Shown: positions 1 through 8,031, counted from the first letter of the stretch. The stretch is DNA of 64,000 bases from Streptomyces sp. T12 (GCF_028736035.1 NZ_CP117866.1:8907001-8971000); one strand, 5' to 3'. Program-made: numbers and translations. The notes: a model not told the origin generated them from the sequence alone.

Positions 1-488
1 GCGTTGAGGATGTGCCCCGCCGCGGAGTCGGGGTTCGCGGCGAGGGCGCTGAGCACGTGCTCCGGGCCGATGTAACCGGCGCCGCGCGCCCGGGCCAGAT
101 CGTGCGCGTCCAGCAGGGCGCGTTTGGCGGCCGGCGTGAGGGAGAGCGACGTCGGCGGCGGGGCCTCGCCCGGCGGGTGCTGGACGGGGCCCGACCGCTC
201 GTCGATCTCCGTCGCCAGCGAGTCCGGGTCGGCGCCGGCCCGGGTGAGCAGACTCCGGGTCGGTTCGGCGGACAGCGCGGCGCGCAGCAGGTGCTGCGTG
301 TCCAGGTCGCGGCTGCCGTGCTCGGCGGCGTACTGTGCGGCGCCCCGCACCAGCTCCCGGGCCGGCTGACTGAGCAGGCGGCCGATGTCGATCTGCCGGG
401 GGCCGGGGCGCGGTCCGCCGAAGAAGCGGGCGAGGAATTCTCCGAAGGGGTCGTAGTCTTCCGGACCACCATTGAAGCCGCTGGTCAT
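1..488 (-). CDS. Clp-family ATP-dependent chaperone/protease ATPase, N-terminal part (cut by window edge)
   Basis: Seen: a minus-strand frame opens with ATG at 488 and runs off the left edge without a stop, so only the first 162 residues are visible. They start with a Gly/Phe-rich stretch (MTSGFNGGPEDYDPFGEFLA) and continue into a Clp repeat (ClpN) domain, with the double-repeat pattern ELVRGAAQYAAEHGS...LDTQHLLRAAL (about residues 45-72) and LTPAAKRALLDAHDLAR...YIGPEHVLSAL (about 115-150). Known: this domain recruits substrates or adaptors to ClpA/B/C-type AAA+ unfoldases in the cytoplasm. Inference: a ClpC-like or ClpC2-like subunit; the AAA modules needed to decide lie outside the window. 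A 6-4-6 inverted repeat CCCTGC/GCAGGG (507-522) sits in the probable leader. Confidence 0.85.
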   Translation of the reverse strand, partial: MTSGFNGGPEDYDPFGEFLARFFGGPRPGPRQIDIGRLLSQPARELVRGAAQYAAEHGSRDLDTQHLLRAALSAEPTRSLLTRAGADPDSLATEIDERSGPVQHPPGEAPPPTSLSLTPAAKRALLDAHDLARARGAGYIGPEHVLSALAANPDSAAGHILN

Positions 489-806
489 GGCGTTCCCATC
501 CGGCGTCCCTGCGCGGGCAGGGTCGCCCTCGCTGATCGACGTGCCGGAGCCGGGTAACCGGGTTCGGCCACGCTCATGCCACGATGGCACGTTCTGGCTC
601 AGGGGGCATGTGCAGGAACGCCCGGGCTTCAGCCTCCGGCTCGTGGCCAGGTCGCGGTAGAGGGGGTCGCGGACCCGGACCATGGGCAGGGCGCCCAGAG
701 CCCGTTTGTCCTGCGTCGCGGAGCCGCGCCCGCCACCACCACGCAGGCCCAGGACGCCCGGGACGCCATGTGCGCCGTCAGCCTGCGCTCCGCCGGGGTG
801 GTGTGG
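489..806. other. Intergenic region upstream of the Clp gene and downstream of map; no gene supported
   Basis: About 318 bases without a convincing gene. It holds two small inverted repeats: CCCTGC-N4-GCAGGG at 507-522 and TGCCA-CGA-TGGCA at 577-589. They lie 19-34 and 89-101 bases upstream of the Clp start and could be regulatory. No CTTGAGT-type HspR element is visible. Short minus-strand frames here have neither a ribosome binding site nor a recognisable protein. Confidence 0.4.
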
Positions 807-1583
807 TCAGAGGGCTTCCCGGGCGGTGAGAATGCGCGGTCCCGCGTCGGTGATCGCCACCGTGTGCTCCACGTGCGCCGCCCGGGAGCCGTCGTTCGTG
901 CGCAGGGTCCAGCCGTCCGGGGCCGCGTGGTAGCCGTCCTCGCCGCCCGCGATGAGCATCGGCTCGATGGCGAGGACCAGACCGGGCCGCAGCGGCATGC
1001 CCCGGCCCGGGCGGCCCTCGTTCGGCACCGACGGATCCTCGTGCATCTTGCGGCCGATGCCGTGTCCGCCGAAACCGTCCGGGATGCCGTACCCGGCGGC
1101 CCGGCACACCGAGCCGATCGCGTGCGCGATGTCGCCCAGCCGGTTGCCGACCACGGCCGCCTCGATGCCCGCCGCCAGCGCCCGTTCCGCCGTCTCGACG
1201 AGACGTGCGTCGGCCGGGCGCGGTGTGCCGACCGTGAAGCTGATCGCCGAGTCGCCCGCCCAGCCGCCCAGTTCGGCGCCGCAGTCGATGGAGACCAGGT
1301 CGCCGTCGCGCAGGCGGTAACCGGTCGGGATGCCGTGCACGATCGCGTCGTTCACCGAGGTGCAGATGACGGCGGGGAAGGGAACGGGGGCGAAGAAGGG
1401 CCGATAGCCGAGGAAGGGCGAGGTCGCGCCCGCCGCGCGCAGCACCTCACGCGCCACCTCGTCCAGCTCCAGCAGGGAAACCCCCACGTCAGCGGCCTTG
1501 CGTACGGCCGTGAGGGCCTGCCCCACGACCTGCCCCGCCGCGTACATCGCATCGATCGACGTGTCCGTCTTCAACTCCACCAT
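807..1583 (-). CDS. map: Type I methionine aminopeptidase
   Basis: Removes the initiator methionine from nascent cytoplasmic proteins. Seen: 258 residues, the usual length for a bare type I enzyme, with the pita-bread fold landmarks: the substrate His in NDAIVHGIP (about residue 83), metal Asp residues in VSIDCGAELGGWAGDSAISF (about 99 and 110), the metal His in GFGGHGIGRKMHEDP (about 173) and the metal Glu residues in VLAIEPML and HVEHTVAI (about 206 and 237). All five metal ligands of the family appear to be kept. The ATG at 1583 has no Shine-Dalgarno sequence but is preceded seven bases away by TATAGT on the same strand, so the transcript is probably leaderless. It diverges from a small XRE regulator. 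Streptomyces normally have more than one map gene, so this is likely one of several. Confidence 0.95.
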   Translation of the reverse strand: MVELKTDTSIDAMYAAGQVVGQALTAVRKAADVGVSLLELDEVAREVLRAAGATSPFLGYRPFFAPVPFPAVICTSVNDAIVHGIPTGYRLRDGDLVSIDCGAELGGWAGDSAISFTVGTPRPADARLVETAERALAAGIEAAVVGNRLGDIAHAIGSVCRAAGYGIPDGFGGHGIGRKMHEDPSVPNEGRPGRGMPLRPGLVLAIEPMLIAGGEDGYHAAPDGWTLRTNDGSRAAHVEHTVAITDAGPRILTAREAL

Positions 1584-1590
1584 GCCAATT

Positions 1591-1644
1591 ACTATACCGG
1601 TATTTGAATGGGGGTGGGCGGGGTGGGTGCGGTATTAGAATGGG
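1591..1644. promoter_or_regulatory. Divergent leaderless promoters with shared repeats between map and the XRE gene
   Basis: Seen: minus strand TATAGT at 1596-1591 followed by 7 bases and the map ATG; plus strand TAGAAT at 1636-1641 followed by 7 bases and the XRE ATG at 1649. Both are good -10 hexamers at the distance typical of leaderless actinomycete genes. A 10-bp palindrome ATACCGGTAT lies at 1594-1603. GGTATTTGAATGGG (1599-1612) is repeated with one mismatch as GGTATTAGAATGGG (1631-1644), 32 bp apart, about three helical turns. Inference: the XRE protein may bind these repeats and control both genes. Confidence 0.55.
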
Positions 1645-1648
1645 CGCC

Positions 1649-1909
1649 ATGGTGCGCACCCCTCTCACCCCCGAAGAGCGTGAACGCGGCGAGCGGCTCG
1701 GCCGGCTGCTCCGCGAGGCGCGCGGCGGCCGCAGCATGGTGGAGGTCGCGGCGAGTGCCGGCATCTCCGCCGAGACGCTGCGCAAGATCGAGACCGGCCG
1801 GGCGCCCACCCCGGCCTTCTTCACGGTGTCCGCACTGGCGCAGGCCCTCGGTCTGTCGATGGACGAACTCGCCGGGCGCTGCACACCGGTGGTCGAGGTC
1901 GCCGCCTGA
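1649..1909 (+). CDS. Small XRE-family (Cro/CI-like HTH) transcriptional regulator
   Basis: An 86-residue protein made almost entirely of one helix-turn-helix domain: RLGRLLREARGGRSMVEVAASAGISAETLRKIETGR (the HTH proper is about residues 27-50, with recognition helix SAETLRKIETG), followed by the usual LAQALGLSMDELAG helix. The start is ATG at 1649 (MVRTPLTPEE), placed 7 bases after TAGAAT, so it is probably translated from a leaderless mRNA. An upstream in-frame ATG at 1640 would sit inside that hexamer. It diverges from map, and the shared repeats suggest local autoregulation. No ligand or toxin partner is visible. Confidence 0.85.
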   Translation: MVRTPLTPEERERGERLGRLLREARGGRSMVEVAASAGISAETLRKIETGRAPTPAFFTVSALAQALGLSMDELAGRCTPVVEVAA

Positions 1910-2007
1910 CGGGCGCGCGCGTCACGTTCCGGCAGGTGCGGCGTACTCTGCGTCCATTCGGAAAACTTCCCGTAGCGCGTTCGTAACATGGCTGGTGTTG
2001 CCTAACG

Positions 2008-2025
2008 GACCGGAGTACTCCGGTC
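2008..2025. promoter_or_regulatory. 18-bp perfect palindrome in the leader of the 2042 gene
   Basis: GACCGGAGTACTCCGGTC is a perfect two-fold palindrome ending 16 bases before the ATG at 2042 and overlapping the approach to its ribosome binding site (GGGAG, 2030-2034). As DNA it would suit a dimeric repressor; as RNA it could form a hairpin hiding the translation start. The upstream XRE protein is an obvious candidate binder, but nothing proves it. Confidence 0.45.
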
Positions 2026-2041
2026 TGGCGGGAGTTGGGCG

Positions 2042-3958
2042 ATGTCAGTGGATCAACTCCCGGCCCGGGTACGGGAGTTCGTGAACTACCTGGATGGTCT
2101 TCTGGCGCGCCTTGATCAGGGCGGCGGCTGGTGCGGGGTGTTCTGGCAGCGCGACCCGGAAGGCATGCAGGCCTGCCTCGACGGACGGGAAGTGCCGCCC
2201 TGGGACGTGGTGGAAGCACTCCTGCACGACCTCGCCACCCAGTACGGACCCGGCGGCGCCGGCCCCGAGACGGAACGCGCCCGCGCCCTGCACGCCGCCG
2301 CCCTCGCCGCGTACGACTCCCGTCCCGGCGGCCGTGACGCCCTCGGCGACCGGCTCGACGTCATGCTCCGCGAGCAGCGGTACGCCGCCGAACGCCAGGC
2401 GGACCTGGGCCGATCGCTCGCCTCCGCCACCAGCCAGGAAGCGGCCGACGCCATCCGTCTCGACCTCGCCTGGGCCCGCGACGACCACGAACGCGCGACC
2501 GCGCGGTGCGCCGAACTCCGGGCCCGGATCACCGACCTGGACCGACGGACGGCGAGCGAACGGGGGCAGGCGATACGGCGGGACCGGGTGGGGGAGGGGT
2601 CCGTGTTCCGCGTCTCCGAGCGGTTCGGGGACGAGGGCCTCGCGGACGAGGCGCCCGGGGGCGAGGAATTCAGGGAAGACGGGTTCGGGGACGTCGGGCC
2701 CGGTGCGGGCCGTAGGCAGCCGAGTGCGACCGGCTCTCGCGGCGGCGGATTCCCGGGTATGCCGCATCAGCGCGACGCGCGGTCGGAGGCCCAGGCGGCG
2801 GGTCGGCCCGAAGGGCTGGGGGCAGCCCCTGCCGGGACGGCCGCCGACCGACACGACGGGCGCCGAGCGCCCACCCCGGCCGCCGAAGCGGCTGAGTGGC
2901 GCGCAGCGCGGCGACGCCCCGGTGCCGGGCCGGCGTCGGAAGGGCATGGCTCTCTCCAGGGGCGTCCTGCGGACCGTTACGCCCCGGGAGGCATCGCCGG
3001 ACCGTCCGACTGGCCGGACACACAGGGCGCGGGCGCCGGCGCCGACGTCGGCACGGCGCACCCCACCGGGCGTCCCATGGACCGCACCGCCCCGGTCGGC
3101 GCCACCGCGGCGTCCGACTGGCCGGACGTGCGGTACTCCGTCGACTCGACGCCCGAAGAACATGCCCAGGCCCCCTCGATCGCCCCCGACCCCGCCCCTG
3201 CCCCCGACCCCACCCCCAAACAACGCAAGCGCCGCCGAGGCGGCGCCCGGTTCGCCGGGATGGTCGAGGAGGAGGCGGCCCCCGTCGTCGTACCGCCGAC
3301 CGCGGACCCCACCCTTCCCGCGCGGCCCGTCTCCAGCGGCCGTACCCCGCGTGGGGCCCGGTTCGCCGGGGCCGCCGTCGAGACGCCCGCGCACACGGCC
3401 CCGGAGCCACGGCTCGAACCGACGGACCCGGCGGATCGGCGGGAGGTCGTCGGGACCGTGCAGACGCTGGTGCGGCTGCGTGGTGAGGGGCGCACCGGTG
3501 AGGCGCATGTGCTGCTCGTGGAGGCCGCGTACTGGCCCGCCGCCCGCTTCCCCCTGCTCGCCGCCGAGATGCAGCGCGCCGGACTCGGCGCCGACTGGGC
3601 CAGCCTGTTGTGGGAGGCGGCCTCGCTGCCGGCCGAGCGGCTCGTCGCCGCGGCCGACGCGCTGACCGAGGCGGGGCGTGCCGAGGACGGGGAGCAGATC
3701 CTGCGGCAGGGCGTGGCGCGGCCCGCGCACGAGATCGGGCAGGCCGTGGTGCGGCTGGTCGACGAGGGGCGGCACCGCGAAGTCCGCGCGCTGCTCGACG
3801 CGTACGTCCGCGTCCGCACCCCGGAGGAGGCCGCCCGCAGCGCCGAGCCCGCCCCGAAGAGGCTCGTACCGCTGCTGCTGGACGCCGCCCGGGGTGTCTC
3901 GGACGAGCGTTACTGGGATCTCGTCCATGCGCTGCGGGTGGCGGGCTACACGGCGTGA
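2042..3958 (+). CDS. Conserved Streptomyces protein of unknown function with disordered middle and helical C-terminus
   Basis: 638 residues. Often auto-named as a tegument-like protein in streptomycetes because of its composition, which says nothing about function. Seen: an ordered N-terminus (about 1-170, MSVDQLPARVREFVNYLDGL, with a long charged helix around 100-165 likely to form a coiled coil); a Pro/Gly/Ala/Arg-rich low-complexity middle (about 180-455) that contains the short repeat GGARFAGM / RGARFAGA and repeated PSDWPD / ASDWPD pieces; and an alpha-helical C-terminus (about 460-638) resembling TPR/PPR-like repeats (TLVRLRGEGRTGEAHVLLVE, QAVVRLVDEGRHREVRALLD). No signal peptide, membrane segment or catalytic motif. 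ATG 2042 follows GGGAG. The function is not recognised; scaffolding is the simplest guess. Confidence 0.8.
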   Translation: MSVDQLPARVREFVNYLDGLLARLDQGGGWCGVFWQRDPEGMQACLDGREVPPWDVVEALLHDLATQYGPGGAGPETERARALHAAALAAYDSRPGGRDALGDRLDVMLREQRYAAERQADLGRSLASATSQEAADAIRLDLAWARDDHERATARCAELRARITDLDRRTASERGQAIRRDRVGEGSVFRVSERFGDEGLADEAPGGEEFREDGFGDVGPGAGRRQPSATGSRGGGFPGMPHQRDARSEAQAAGRPEGLGAAPAGTAADRHDGRRAPTPAAEAAEWRAARRRPGAGPASEGHGSLQGRPADRYAPGGIAGPSDWPDTQGAGAGADVGTAHPTGRPMDRTAPVGATAASDWPDVRYSVDSTPEEHAQAPSIAPDPAPAPDPTPKQRKRRRGGARFAGMVEEEAAPVVVPPTADPTLPARPVSSGRTPRGARFAGAAVETPAHTAPEPRLEPTDPADRREVVGTVQTLVRLRGEGRTGEAHVLLVEAAYWPAARFPLLAAEMQRAGLGADWASLLWEAASLPAERLVAAADALTEAGRAEDGEQILRQGVARPAHEIGQAVVRLVDEGRHREVRALLDAYVRVRTPEEAARSAEPAPKRLVPLLLDAARGVSDERYWDLVHALRVAGYTA

Positions 3959-4092
3959 CGCCCCCGATCATGGCGCGCGCCTGAACACGGCGCGACGCCC
4001 CCAGTCATGGGCTGACACCCCTCCCACCGGCCCCATCCGTCCCCCACTGGAGTGTGAAACGTGATCGACTCAGCGGGTTAACGACGATGGTC

Positions 4093-4156
4093 TTGGCAAG
4101 GCTGTTCCAGGGGCTTACTTTCAAGCCTCTACGGCCCCCTCTACGGGCGTAGAGGC
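4093..4156 (+). promoter_or_regulatory. Promoter with overlapping inverted-repeat operator for the pyrimidine catabolism genes
   Basis: TTGGCA (4093-4098), a 17-bp spacer and TACTTT (4116-4121) make a good sigma-70-type promoter. Immediately downstream, over the expected start point, lies CCTCTACG (4126-4133) and then a perfect 8-2-8 inverted repeat CCTCTACG-GG-CGTAGAGG (4138-4155), so there are three copies of one half-site. The start codon follows at 4184 after GAAGGAG. Inference: a repressor or activator site, with the PucR protein encoded at 6330 as the first candidate. Confidence 0.65.
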
Positions 4157-4183
4157 TCTGACGTCCCGTCGAAGGAGCAGCTC

Positions 4184-5026
4184 ATGGCCAACGTCGTCCG
4201 CGCCGCTCTGGTCCAGGCCACCTGGACCGGCGACACCGAGTCCATGGTGGCGAAACACGAGGAGTACGCCCGCGAGGCGGCCCGGCAGGGCGCCAAGATC
4301 ATCGGGTTCCAGGAAGTCTTCAACGCTCCCTACTTCTGTCAGGTCCAGGAACCGGAGCACTACCGCTGGGCCGAGCCGGTACCCGACGGGCCGACCGTGC
4401 GTCGGATGCAGGAGCTCGCCCGCGAGACGGGCATGGTGGTCGTCGTCCCCGTCTTCGAGGTCGAGCAGTCCGGTTTCTACTACAACACCGCGGCCGTGAT
4501 CGACGCCGACGGCACCTTCCTCGGCAAGTACCGCAAGCACCACATCCCCCAGGTCAAGGGCTTCTGGGAGAAGTACTACTTCAAGCCCGGCAACGTCGGC
4601 TGGCCCGTCTTCGACACCGCCGTCGGCAAGGTCGGCGTCTACATCTGCTACGACCGCCACTTCCCGGAGGGCTGGCGGCAACTCGGCCTGAACGGCGCCC
4701 AGTTGGTGTACAACCCGTCAGCGACCTCGCGGGGGCTGTCCGCGTACCTGTGGCAGTTGGAGCAGCCCGCGGCCGCCGTCGCCAACGAGTACTTTGTCGC
4801 CGCGATCAACCGCGTCGGGCAGGAGCCGTACGGGGACAACGACTTCTACGGGACGTCGTACTTCGTCGACCCGCGCGGCCAGTTCGTCGGTGAGGTCGCC
4901 AGCGACAAGGGCGAGGAACTCGTCGTCCGGGACCTCGACTTCGACCTGATCGAAGAAGTGCGGCAGCAGTGGGCCTTCTACCGCGACCGCCGCCCCGACG
5001 CCTACGAAGGACTGGTGCAGCCGTGA
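4184..5026 (+). CDS. Nitrilase-superfamily amidohydrolase, beta-ureidopropionase-like (copy 1)
   Basis: Hydrolyses an N-carbamoyl group, most likely N-carbamoyl-beta-alanine to beta-alanine, CO2 and ammonia in reductive pyrimidine breakdown. Seen: 280 residues spanning the complete carbon-nitrogen hydrolase fold, with the catalytic triad Glu44 (GFQEVF), Lys118 (KYRKHHIP) and Cys155 (YICYDRHFPEG). The family Glu-Lys-Cys chemistry is established; the exact substrate is inferred from the adjacent aminotransferase and dihydropyrimidinase. ATG 4184 has GAAGGAG 7 bases upstream. The stop overlaps the next start (GTGA), so the two genes are translationally coupled. A close paralogue of identical length lies at 8094-8936; N-carbamoyl-putrescine or D-carbamoylase activity is possible for either. 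Confidence 0.9.
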   Translation: MANVVRAALVQATWTGDTESMVAKHEEYAREAARQGAKIIGFQEVFNAPYFCQVQEPEHYRWAEPVPDGPTVRRMQELARETGMVVVVPVFEVEQSGFYYNTAAVIDADGTFLGKYRKHHIPQVKGFWEKYYFKPGNVGWPVFDTAVGKVGVYICYDRHFPEGWRQLGLNGAQLVYNPSATSRGLSAYLWQLEQPAAAVANEYFVAAINRVGQEPYGDNDFYGTSYFVDPRGQFVGEVASDKGEELVVRDLDFDLIEEVRQQWAFYRDRRPDAYEGLVQP

Positions 5027-6306
5027 CCAAGGACCTGCTGGGACGCCACCGTGACGTCATGCCGGACTGGCTCGCCCTCTACTACGAGGACCCGCTGGAG
5101 ATCACCCACGGCGAGGGCCGGTACGTGTGGGACTCCGAGGGCCACCGCTACCTCGACTTCTTCGGCGGCATCCTGACGACGATGACCGCGCACGCGCTGC
5201 CCGAGGTGACGAAGGCGGTGAGCGAGCAGGCCGGGCGGATCATCCACTCCTCCACCCTGTACCTCAACCGGCCCATGGTCGAACTCGCCGAGCGCATCGC
5301 CCAGTTGAGCGGCATCCCGGACGCCCGCGTCTTCTTCACCACCTCCGGCACCGAGGCCAACGACACCGCCCTGCTGCTCGCGACGACCTACCGGCAGAGC
5401 AACACGATCCTCGCCATGCGCAACAGCTACCACGGCCGCTCGTTCAGCGCGGTCGGCATCACCGGCAACCGCGGCTGGTCGCCGACCTCGCTGTCACCGC
5501 TGCAGACGCTGTACGTCCACGGCGGGGTGCGCACGCGTGGGCCGTACGCGCAGCTGAGCGACGACGACTTCATCGCGGCCTGCGTCGAGGATCTGGTGGA
5601 CGTCCTCGGCCACACCCGCCCGCCCGCGGCCCTCATCGCCGAGCCCATCCAGGGCGTCGGCGGCTTCACCTCGGGGCCGGACGGGCTGTACGCCGCGTTC
5701 CGGGAGGTGCTCGCCGAGCGCGGCATCCTGTGGATCGCCGACGAGGTGCAGACCGGCTGGGGCCGCACCGGTGAGCACTTCTGGGGCTGGCAGGCGCACG
5801 CGCAGTCCGGTCCGCCGGACATCCTGACCTTCGCCAAGGGCATCGGCAACGGCATGTCCATCGGCGGTGTCGTCGCCCGCGCCGAGATCATGAACTGCCT
5901 GGACGCCAACAGCATCTCCACCTTCGGCGGCACCCAGATCACCATGGCGGCCGGCCTCGCCAACCTCAACTACCTGCTGGAACACGACCTCCAGGGCAAC
6001 GCCCGGCGCGTCGGCGGACTGCTCGTCGAGCGGCTGCGGGCCGTCGCGGCGCACGTGCCGCACGTACGCGAGGTGCGCGGTCGGGGCCTGATGCTGGGCA
6101 TCGAGATCACCAGGCCCGGCACGGACGAGGCCGACCCGGCCGCAGCGTCGGCCGTGCTGGAGGCGGCCCGCGAGGGCGGCCTCCTCATCGGCAAGGGAGG
6201 CGGGCACAACACCACGTCCCTGCGCGTCGCCCCGCCCCTGTCCCTCACCGTCGCGGAGGCCGAGGAAGGCGCCGCGATCCTCGAGAGCGCTCTGAGGAGC
6301 ATCTGA
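5023..6306 (+). CDS. Class III PLP-dependent aminotransferase (beta-alanine / omega-amino acid type)
   Basis: Likely transfers the amino group of beta-alanine (or 3-aminoisobutyrate) to a keto acid, giving malonate semialdehyde. Seen: 427 residues; the PLP Lys sits in TFAKGIGNGMSIGG (about residue 271), the cofactor Asp in WIADEVQTGWGRTG (about 244), and a phosphate-binding TSGTEAND motif is near 108. These are class III hallmarks. The start is GTG at 5023, overlapping the TGA of the upstream amidohydrolase by three bases (GTGA), which fits the family start (VTKDLLGRHRDVMPDW) better than more upstream codons. It resembles the alanine-glyoxylate/AGXT2 branch. Substrate assignment rests on gene context. 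Confidence 0.88.
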   Translation: MTKDLLGRHRDVMPDWLALYYEDPLEITHGEGRYVWDSEGHRYLDFFGGILTTMTAHALPEVTKAVSEQAGRIIHSSTLYLNRPMVELAERIAQLSGIPDARVFFTTSGTEANDTALLLATTYRQSNTILAMRNSYHGRSFSAVGITGNRGWSPTSLSPLQTLYVHGGVRTRGPYAQLSDDDFIAACVEDLVDVLGHTRPPAALIAEPIQGVGGFTSGPDGLYAAFREVLAERGILWIADEVQTGWGRTGEHFWGWQAHAQSGPPDILTFAKGIGNGMSIGGVVARAEIMNCLDANSISTFGGTQITMAAGLANLNYLLEHDLQGNARRVGGLLVERLRAVAAHVPHVREVRGRGLMLGIEITRPGTDEADPAAASAVLEAAREGGLLIGKGGGHNTTSLRVAPPLSLTVAEAEEGAAILESALRSI

Positions 6307-6329
6307 ACCAGCTGAGCAAGGGAACCACC

Positions 6330-7913
6330 ATGACCACCACCGCCAAGACCTGGGAGCGCCTCGAACCGGTCCTGTCCGTCCGGCAGGTCCTCACCCTGGA
6401 GCGGGTGCTGGCCGGGGAGCCCGAGGTGGTGGCCGGTGCCGGTCAGCTCGACCGTCCGGTGCGCTGGGTGCATGTCGCCGAGGCGCCGGACGTCGGGGTG
6501 ATGCTCAGCGGCGGCGAGATGGTGCTGACCACCGGGGTGCTGCTCGCCGGGGACGAGGAGAAGCAGGCCGAGTACATCCGGTCCCTGCACCGGGCGGAGG
6601 CCGCGGCCGTCGTGCTGGGCCTGGGCCGTGCGTTTCCCGCCCCGCCGGACGTGATGCGCCGGGCGGCCGAGCGGTGCGGGCTGCCGATGGTCGTCCTGCA
6701 CCGGCCCTTCCCGTTCGCCGAGCTGACAGAAGAGGTGCAGTCCCGGCTCGTACGGCGCAAGTTCGCCGCCGTCAGCCTCTCGGAGGCCGTACGCACCGCG
6801 CTCACCGGACTCATCACCGCGGGCGCCCCGCTCCAGCGGCTCCTCGACGAGGTCGCCGCGCACAGCGCCTGCCCCGTCGTCGTCACCAACCTCGCTCACC
6901 GCGTCCTCGCCACGGCGGGGGAGCGGTCGGCGGTGGACGACGTGCTGCGCGACTGGGAGCGCATCGCCCGCCAGGCCGGCGGCAGCGAGGGCGACGGCTG
7001 GATCCGCGCCGAACTGGGCGGACGCGGGGAGCGCTGGGGCCAGATCATGCTCTGCGGGCACCGCGGCGACACCGCCACCGGACGGCTCCTCGCCGAACGC
7101 GCCGCCGAGGCCCTCGTCCTGCACCGCATGCTCGGCGGCAACTCCGCGCACACCTGGGAGGAGCAGTCCGCGCAGAGCCTGCTGACCGACCTCGTCAGCG
7201 GGGTCGTACCGGCGCGGCAGCTGCTGCCACGCGCGCGTGCCGCCGGACTGCCGGTCAACCGGCGCACCTTCGTGCCGCTGGTCGTGCGCGACGGTGAACC
7301 GGTCCAACTGGAGCGTGTGCTGCGGATGCTGGGGCTGTCCGGGATCGTCGCCGAGCTCGCCGACGGGGCCACCGCCGTCCTGCTCAGCCTCGCCCGGGAC
7401 CAGGACGCCGTCGTGCTCGCCGCGAACTTCGCCGCGCGGGTGCGCTCGGAGTCGGGGGCCGCCCGGACCGTCGTGGCGGCCGCCGACGCGCGTACCGCCT
7501 GGGACGACGTACCCGCCGGGCTGCGCGAGGCCCAGCATGTCGCCGATGCCGTCGCCGACTCCTCGACCGTCCTCGACCCACCGGCCGTCGTACGCCTCAA
7601 GGACGTCCATCTGCGGGGCCTGATCCGGCTGCTGCGGGACGATCCGCAGGTGCAGTCGTTCGCGGAGCGCGAGCTGGACGGGCTGCTGTGCGGACGGGAC
7701 GACGAGGCGGGCGCCCTGCTGGCCGTACTGCGGACGTACCTCGCCACCGGCCGCAACAAGTCCCGCACCGCCCAGCTCCACCACGTCTCCCGGCCCGCGC
7801 TCTACCGCCGCATCGAGGCGATACAGACACGGCTCGGCGTCGACCTCGACGACTTCGAGCAGGCTGCCTCGGTGCATATCGCGCTCCTCGCGCACGACGC
7901 GCAACTGGGCTGA
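6330..7913 (+). CDS. PucR-family transcriptional regulator
   Basis: 527 residues. The N-terminal PucR ligand-type domain (about 20-140) contains the family pattern ...RPVRWVHVAEAPDVG...LSGGEMVLTTG; a central GGDEF-like degenerate region follows (about 290-420); the C-terminus carries the PucR HTH_30 helix-turn-helix (YLATGRNKSRTAQLHHVSRP then LYRRIEAIQTRLGVDLDD, about 470-515). Known: family members respond to purine or pyrimidine catabolites and are usually activators. It sits in the same direction 23 bases after the aminotransferase, so it is probably in the same operon and regulates this catabolic block, perhaps through the inverted repeats at 4126-4155. ATG 6330 is preceded by an AAGGGA-type site. 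Confidence 0.9.
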   Translation: MTTTAKTWERLEPVLSVRQVLTLERVLAGEPEVVAGAGQLDRPVRWVHVAEAPDVGVMLSGGEMVLTTGVLLAGDEEKQAEYIRSLHRAEAAAVVLGLGRAFPAPPDVMRRAAERCGLPMVVLHRPFPFAELTEEVQSRLVRRKFAAVSLSEAVRTALTGLITAGAPLQRLLDEVAAHSACPVVVTNLAHRVLATAGERSAVDDVLRDWERIARQAGGSEGDGWIRAELGGRGERWGQIMLCGHRGDTATGRLLAERAAEALVLHRMLGGNSAHTWEEQSAQSLLTDLVSGVVPARQLLPRARAAGLPVNRRTFVPLVVRDGEPVQLERVLRMLGLSGIVAELADGATAVLLSLARDQDAVVLAANFAARVRSESGAARTVVAAADARTAWDDVPAGLREAQHVADAVADSSTVLDPPAVVRLKDVHLRGLIRLLRDDPQVQSFAERELDGLLCGRDDEAGALLAVLRTYLATGRNKSRTAQLHHVSRPALYRRIEAIQTRLGVDLDDFEQAASVHIALLAHDAQLG

Positions 7914-7988
7914 CAAGGCGCCGCGGAAACCGCGTAGAAACACACGACGACCTGGGAAAACGGCGGTGAAACATGGTTCCTGCAGAGG

Positions 7989-8031
7989 GTGACACCGTGA
8001 CACGCCGCACGCCCGCAGACGTGACACCGTG
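7989..8031 (+). repeat. Direct repeat GTGACACCGTG x2, 32 bp apart, upstream of amidohydrolase copy 2
   Basis: GTGACACCGTG occurs at 7989-7999 and again at 8021-8031. The 32-bp centre distance places both on the same face of the helix (about three turns). It lies 60-100 bases before the ATG at 8094. It may be an activator site for that gene. No strong -35/-10 pair is visible between it and the start; TAGCCT at 8058-8063 is the best -10 candidate. Confidence 0.45.

Noticed and set aside
576..1607. Plus-strand frame of 343 codons opposite map
   Set aside because: Arg/Ala-rich shadow of the real methionine aminopeptidase gene; no family resemblance.
2045..3928. Minus-strand frame of 627 codons opposite the large unknown gene
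   Set aside because: Long antisense frames are common in GC-rich DNA. Composition is Gly/Arg/Val noise, while the plus-strand frame has ordered termini and a ribosome site.
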